Position numbers and translations under genes: made by a program. A DNA stretch of 40,517 bases from a virus: positions 1 to 40,517 of the IMG/VR virus record IMGVR_UViG_3300037010_000866. One strand, given 5' to 3'. Below, in pieces: positions 37,170 to 40,517 of this stretch (positions within the stretch are counted from its first letter, which is position 1; each line of letters begins with the position of its first letter). The notes beneath the pieces were generated by a model. That model was not told the origin of the DNA. It made no database searches and saw only the letters and a list, made by a program, of their open reading frames with translations.

Positions 37170-37551
37170 GATTATACCATCCCTTTCCTTTAATTGATTC
37201 GAACGCGATTACAGCTGGCAATAATAGTATCGCCCTACCGTTACCAAATGCAGCAAGTATCTTTAATTCACCTACCTCTGATCCCATCATATATCCGCAA
37301 TCATCATACGCACACAGGCATGTTAATGCATCACTGGACCAATAGTTCATTTTAAGTAAATACCGTGCTGTCGAGCATATTTCGAACCTACCACTGTTCA
37401 TTGTCGATTCATATGCTTCTCGCCATGTTATTATAAATGCTGCATCATATCGATCAGGTTGCTCAAAATCAACATCTGGATATGCTTTTGCCAGAGCAAC
37501 TACCCGATCAATATGTATTGCATTTGGTAAGTGAGCCCATGCGGTTGTCAT
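37135..37551 (-). CDS. Paralogous family protein (copy 6 of 7), 138 aa
   Basis: Fixed ends MTTAWAHLPNAIHIDRVVAL and YDDCGYMMGSEVGELKILAA with RAILLLPAVIAFESIK; the usual Cys of the terminal PACI is Val here. Middle unrelated (FEQPDRYDAAFIITWREAYE). Tandem with copy 7: the DNA of the first 50 bp is nearly identical in both. Confidence 0.8.
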   Translation of the reverse strand: MTTAWAHLPNAIHIDRVVALAKAYPDVDFEQPDRYDAAFIITWREAYESTMNSGRFEICSTARYLLKMNYWSSDALTCLCAYDDCGYMMGSEVGELKILAAFGNGRAILLLPAVIAFESIKGKGWYNRAEIQYAANID

Positions 37552-37552
37552 G

Positions 37553-37957
37553 CTAACTCATTTCTTCGCTAAAAACAATACATGCTTGTAACAGACACAT
37601 AGCTTTCGTATCACCTAGTATAGCAAGTAATTTAATCTCATCAATTGCTGAATCTAATATATATGCACAATCGTCGTATGCGATAAAACATGAAATTGCA
37701 TCCCACGCACTATACCACGATATGCTATTCCCGCGTGTTTGTTGTATCGACGCTAATGCTGCATTCCACGCCATAGATTGTATCAACTCACGCGACATAA
37801 TTTGTATCTCAGCTTTCATGATTTGCCATGCTGCAAATACTGCCTTTTCATCTGCCGTAAATACTGATTTTGACCATATCATCGGATTTGACACTAGTGA
37901 TGCTAACACCCGATCAATATGTATTGCATTTGGTAAGTGAGCCCACGCGGTTGTCAT
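37553..37957 (-). CDS. Paralogous family protein (copy 7 of 7), 134 aa
   Basis: Fixed ends MTTAWAHLPNAIHIDRVLAS and YDDCAYILDSAIDEIKLLAI with KAMCLLQACIVF. Middle unrelated to copy 6 but also rich in Trp, Ala and Gln. Both ends of the coding DNA are almost the same as in copy 6, which suggests duplication followed by replacement of the middle. Confidence 0.8.
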   Translation of the reverse strand: MTTAWAHLPNAIHIDRVLASLVSNPMIWSKSVFTADEKAVFAAWQIMKAEIQIMSRELIQSMAWNAALASIQQTRGNSISWYSAWDAISCFIAYDDCAYILDSAIDEIKLLAILGDTKAMCLLQACIVFSEEMS

Positions 37958-38196
37958 TTTAGTGTCTTAACGAATGCAACCGTTTCTTTAATATTTCCAC
38001 GATGTATCTTTTCCATAAGAGGATTAAACAGTTCAAAAGTGTCCGGATGTTTCACTAGTGTACCAAAAGGGCCATCTTGCCCGGCACAGTAGTAACTCGG
38101 TCGAGTAAGAATGCTTTGTAATTTAGCAGGGCTTCTGTGATCGAACCGTTCTATCTGTTCTGATCCATAGCATACTTTAAGAGTGTATCGTGTCAT
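37954..38196 (-). CDS. Hypothetical protein, 80 aa
   Basis: MTRYTLKVCYGSEQIERFDH, then AKLQSILTRPSYYCAGQDGP. ATG 38196 is 6 bp after TATACT: leaderless. ATGA overlap at its end with the paralog. Function unknown. Confidence 0.65.
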   Translation of the reverse strand: MTRYTLKVCYGSEQIERFDHRSPAKLQSILTRPSYYCAGQDGPFGTLVKHPDTFELFNPLMEKIHRGNIKETVAFVKTLK

Positions 38197-38202
38197 ACAT
38201 GT

Positions 38203-38230
38203 AGTATAGCACAATTATATAAAAAGTCAA
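38203..38230 (-). promoter_or_regulatory. Sigma-70 promoter, leaderless transcript
   Basis: TTGACT-16-TATACT; ATG of 37954-38196 6 bp downstream. Drives the two paralogs, the 59-aa gene, SmpB and probably 36342-36539. Confidence 0.8.
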
Positions 38231-39207
38231 TGCGATAATAATTCTGTGTATTCATTGGTCTTTTTGTAAATCATAAATTTGAATTTATAGCCCTGTGCAA
38301 GGCATGCATCGCGTTTCATATTATGCCTTGGTACATTTTTATTATATGTCCACTCGGATTTTACTTCTATAATCAAATTATCCTTTGCAATATAAAAATC
38401 CGGAAAATAATAATGTTTCTTTCCATTATCGTCATAATAAGTGATTCTGGGTATTTCTGCAGTTTTTGTGCTAATTTCTTTTTCCGTATATTCTTTCAAC
38501 ATATCATCTAATGCTTTATTTTCCCACCCCTGTAAAAATATGATCGCTCCGGATGGCATAATATACTGCTTAGATTTATATCCATTCTTAACTTTTTTGG
38601 CATGTATTTCGGGATTCTGTGATGCATTCTCTACGCCGAATCGTTCGATCATAGTGTCTGTTCTTTTATTTTGCACATCCTTATTTGATAATGGATTTTC
38701 GGTACCATACCTGTCAATATTTGTGATAGTTGCCTTTGCTAATCTGTCAACTGCATTGTCTGTATTTTTCTTAGAAACAGATGCAGCAATTTCCGGAATT
38801 TTTAATTGATGATCTACTCCATATTTTTCCAAAAAGGATTCTTTCTTTTTATCCTTTACTGATTGTAATGAATTTGTAGATTCGACACCGTGATTTAATA
38901 AATTAGTTACTTTGGTTTTAGCAGTTCGTATCGTTGCTGTCAGCGTTGTAGTCTTTTTTAATTGTGCTCTTACTGTAGTAGTCTTAGACACATTGTCGAC
39001 ACCATACTTTTCTATGTTAGTTGCTTGGCGTTTTTCTAAAATTGTATTCATATCCTTATTAGCATAAGTGATTGCAAATTTAGCTTTGGTCGAAATTGAT
39101 TTACAGTCTTTACAGCAATATAACATATAATTACCATATTTATTTTTCGATGTAATATTGTTGCATATTGTGTTTTCACATTTGTGTGATTTAATTAATC
39201 TTGGCAT
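38227..39207 (-). CDS. PD-(D/E)XK endonuclease with C4 zinc finger and repeats, 326 aa
   Basis: N-terminal zinc finger with CENTIC and YCCKDCKS. The middle carries several repeats of the form (K/R)YGV(D/E)N(V/A)S..., probably DNA-contacting. The C-terminal nuclease has FPDFYIAKDNLIIEVKSEW, with PD...ExK as in PD-(D/E)XK nucleases. This composition fits a free-standing homing endonuclease of the Vsr-like or PD-(D/E)XK kind. ATG 39207 with GGAGAG upstream. Confidence 0.75.
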   Translation of the reverse strand: MPRLIKSHKCENTICNNITSKNKYGNYMLYCCKDCKSISTKAKFAITYANKDMNTILEKRQATNIEKYGVDNVSKTTTVRAQLKKTTTLTATIRTAKTKVTNLLNHGVESTNSLQSVKDKKKESFLEKYGVDHQLKIPEIAASVSKKNTDNAVDRLAKATITNIDRYGTENPLSNKDVQNKRTDTMIERFGVENASQNPEIHAKKVKNGYKSKQYIMPSGAIIFLQGWENKALDDMLKEYTEKEISTKTAEIPRITYYDDNGKKHYYFPDFYIAKDNLIIEVKSEWTYNKNVPRHNMKRDACLAQGYKFKFMIYKKTNEYTELLSH

Positions 39208-39231
39208 AATTTGCGCTCTCCATGTAATATA

Positions 39232-39260
39232 CATATAGCATGTTTATCGTGTAAAGTCAA
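39232..39260 (-). promoter_or_regulatory. Sigma-70 promoter
   Basis: TTGACT-17-TATATG for the 38227-39207 gene. Confidence 0.7.
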
Positions 39261-39280
39261 TATTCTGCCAAAATTTCGAT

Positions 39281-39311
39281 AAAAATAAAGCCCTGTAACT
39301 TACAGGGCTTT
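39281..39311 (-). terminator. Intrinsic terminator after the MoxR gene
   Basis: Stem AAAGCCCTGT/ACAGGGCTTT with AACTT loop and a T-tract on the minus strand. Confidence 0.8.
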
Positions 39312-39348
39312 ATAGGATTTAACTATTAAAATTTAATTCTTAATAGCG

Positions 39349-40449
39349 TCAGTCTTCCAAGATGTATTTGCCGAACTTCTGATGGAAGTCCTTAAATGTC
39401 TTAAGTTGACGATGGTTGATCGGCAATGCATAATCACGCAATGCAGTTTTCGCACCAAGCACTGTCATTTCAGTCTGGAAGTTTTCCATCATGAATGAAA
39501 AGAAGTTATCAACGCATTCGTGCCACAAGTCAACAGTCATGCCGTCTTCTTTCGTCTTTGTCTTTGTTTCCCATTCTTTCAATGTGTAGCACATTGATAC
39601 AGTCAGAGAATACATTGCACTCAAATCATTGACGGTCAATTTCTTCTCTTTACCCAACAATACATCTTCCGACTTAGGCATACGAGCAGCCACTTTGCGA
39701 TGTGAAGCAAATTCTGTCGCCAAACCGTCGCCAACAGTGCCAGCGACTAACGCTGTATTCATTGACTCAGGCAATTCGTCTGTAATCAATTGTGACACAA
39801 ACACCCATGAACGCGGAGTTGCAAATGCTTTGTCTGGACTCTTGGAATCAAAGTTAAACAATTTTTGCTTGTGGTGTGACAAGAATCCAACCACGTCAGC
39901 GTGAATGCGCTCGCCGATTGCCCATTTTTGCCAATCTTCAAAGTTCGCAGTCATTTCAACGTGAACCAACCGATTTGCAAGCGGACTTGGCATACGATAT
40001 GTAACACCTTTATCGCTATCGCGATTACCTGCGCAAACCATTGACACACCTTTTGGCAAGTGATATTCGCCAACGCGACGATTCAAAATCAATTGGTACG
40101 CAGCAGCCTGGACGCTTGGCGGAGCAGCATTAATTTCGTCCAAGAACAAGATTGCATTTGCAAACAATCCGCCTTCGGTTGGCAAATCTGCAGGCTGTGC
40201 CCACTTCATTGTCTTTGTGTCTGGGTCGAAATATGGAATACCTTTGATGTCTGTTGGCTCCAGCAGTAACAAACGCATGTCGATAACTGGACGACCTGTT
40301 TCTAAGCCAATTTCTGCAATCAGTTCGGACTTGCCGATACCTGGAGGACCCCAGATCATTACAGGACGTCCAACCTTCATGCAACGTGTGATTAAAGTCC
40401 GTACGTCACGTGGGCGTTCGGTGCGATGTGTGTCTAATGCATTTGCCAT
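39349..40449 (-). CDS. MoxR-family AAA+ ATPase, 366 aa
   Basis: Walker A GPPGIGKS (34-41), Walker B LFLDEIN (101-107), then GNRDSDKGVTYRMPSPLANR, a MoxR sensor 1 and Arg-finger region. MoxR ATPases act with a VWA partner as protein-remodelling chaperones; the metallopeptidase/VWA protein at 35092 is the obvious partner. ATG 40449 with GGAG upstream; terminator after the gene at 39281-39311. Complete. Confidence 0.9.
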   Translation of the reverse strand: MANALDTHRTERPRDVRTLITRCMKVGRPVMIWGPPGIGKSELIAEIGLETGRPVIDMRLLLLEPTDIKGIPYFDPDTKTMKWAQPADLPTEGGLFANAILFLDEINAAPPSVQAAAYQLILNRRVGEYHLPKGVSMVCAGNRDSDKGVTYRMPSPLANRLVHVEMTANFEDWQKWAIGERIHADVVGFLSHHKQKLFNFDSKSPDKAFATPRSWVFVSQLITDELPESMNTALVAGTVGDGLATEFASHRKVAARMPKSEDVLLGKEKKLTVNDLSAMYSLTVSMCYTLKEWETKTKTKEDGMTVDLWHECVDNFFSFMMENFQTEMTVLGAKTALRDYALPINHRQLKTFKDFHQKFGKYILED

Positions 40450-40509
40450 TTTTACTTCTCCAGTGGTTAAAATTAAAAACTTCTTTGTGTTACTGCTCTG
40501 TATGTATGT

Positions 40510-40515
40510 ATTATG
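40510..40515 (-). promoter_or_regulatory. Promoter -10 element, cut by the window edge
   Basis: CATAAT followed by ACATACATAC, the same core as the promoter at 2868. The -35 lies outside the window. Expected to drive the MoxR gene. Confidence 0.6.
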
Positions 40516-40517
40516 CC

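Overview
The window looks like accessory and early-gene territory from a large AT-rich tailed dsDNA phage, probably a T4-superfamily-like myophage of a Gram-negative host. This is inferred from dense short genes that are almost all on the minus strand, ATGA/GTGA overlaps in long operons, consensus sigma-70 promoters (TTGACA-17-TATAAT) before most operons, T4-late-like TATAAATA/GATAAATA boxes before other genes, nine homing-type endonucleases, tRNAs, an ATP-dependent DNA ligase and cell-wall enzymes. No capsid, tail or terminase gene was recognised, and the host genus cannot be told from this sequence.

Layout. 1-6.7 kb: minus-strand operons of small proteins, with a C-terminal fragment of an SF2 helicase (3627-3740) beside a small repeat array. 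6.7-15.3 kb: more small-gene operons interrupted by a GIY-YIG nuclease (6768) and HNH nucleases (9505, 12947), with an L7/L12-like protein, a lipoprotein and a frameshifted zinc ribbon. 15.34-16.15 kb: no gene, but a strong promoter, about 780 nt of hairpin-rich sequence and an intrinsic terminator, most simply read as one long structured RNA. 16.2-19.9 kb: DNA ligase and neighbours. 19.9-20.4 kb: tRNA-Leu(UAA), two tRNA-like elements (one with a large D-loop insertion) and another folded RNA. 20.4-30.2 kb: GIY-YIG nucleases, a SleB-type cell-wall hydrolase, tRNA-Met(CAU), a PBP7-like DD-peptidase and small or secreted proteins. 30.3-35 kb: a duplicated glycosyltransferase-like protein, T4-type conserved proteins, two HNH nucleases. 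35-40.5 kb: a metallopeptidase/VWA protein and a MoxR AAA+ ATPase that probably act together, SmpB, two tandem members of a seven-copy protein family, and a PD-(D/E)XK nuclease.

Themes. (1) RNA biology: a giant folded RNA, tRNA-like oddities and phage SmpB suggest the phage manipulates translation. (2) A seven-member family with fixed ends and a variable middle, one member carrying a 12-bp tandem repeat. (3) Seven genes have a -10 box only 5-6 bp from the start codon and are probably leaderless. (4) Plus-strand genes sit singly, each behind a late-type box. Many genes below 60 codons were recovered by reading gaps between larger genes; several track starts were moved downstream to ATGs with better ribosome binding sites. 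All functions are read from sequence motifs only; no database search was possible.
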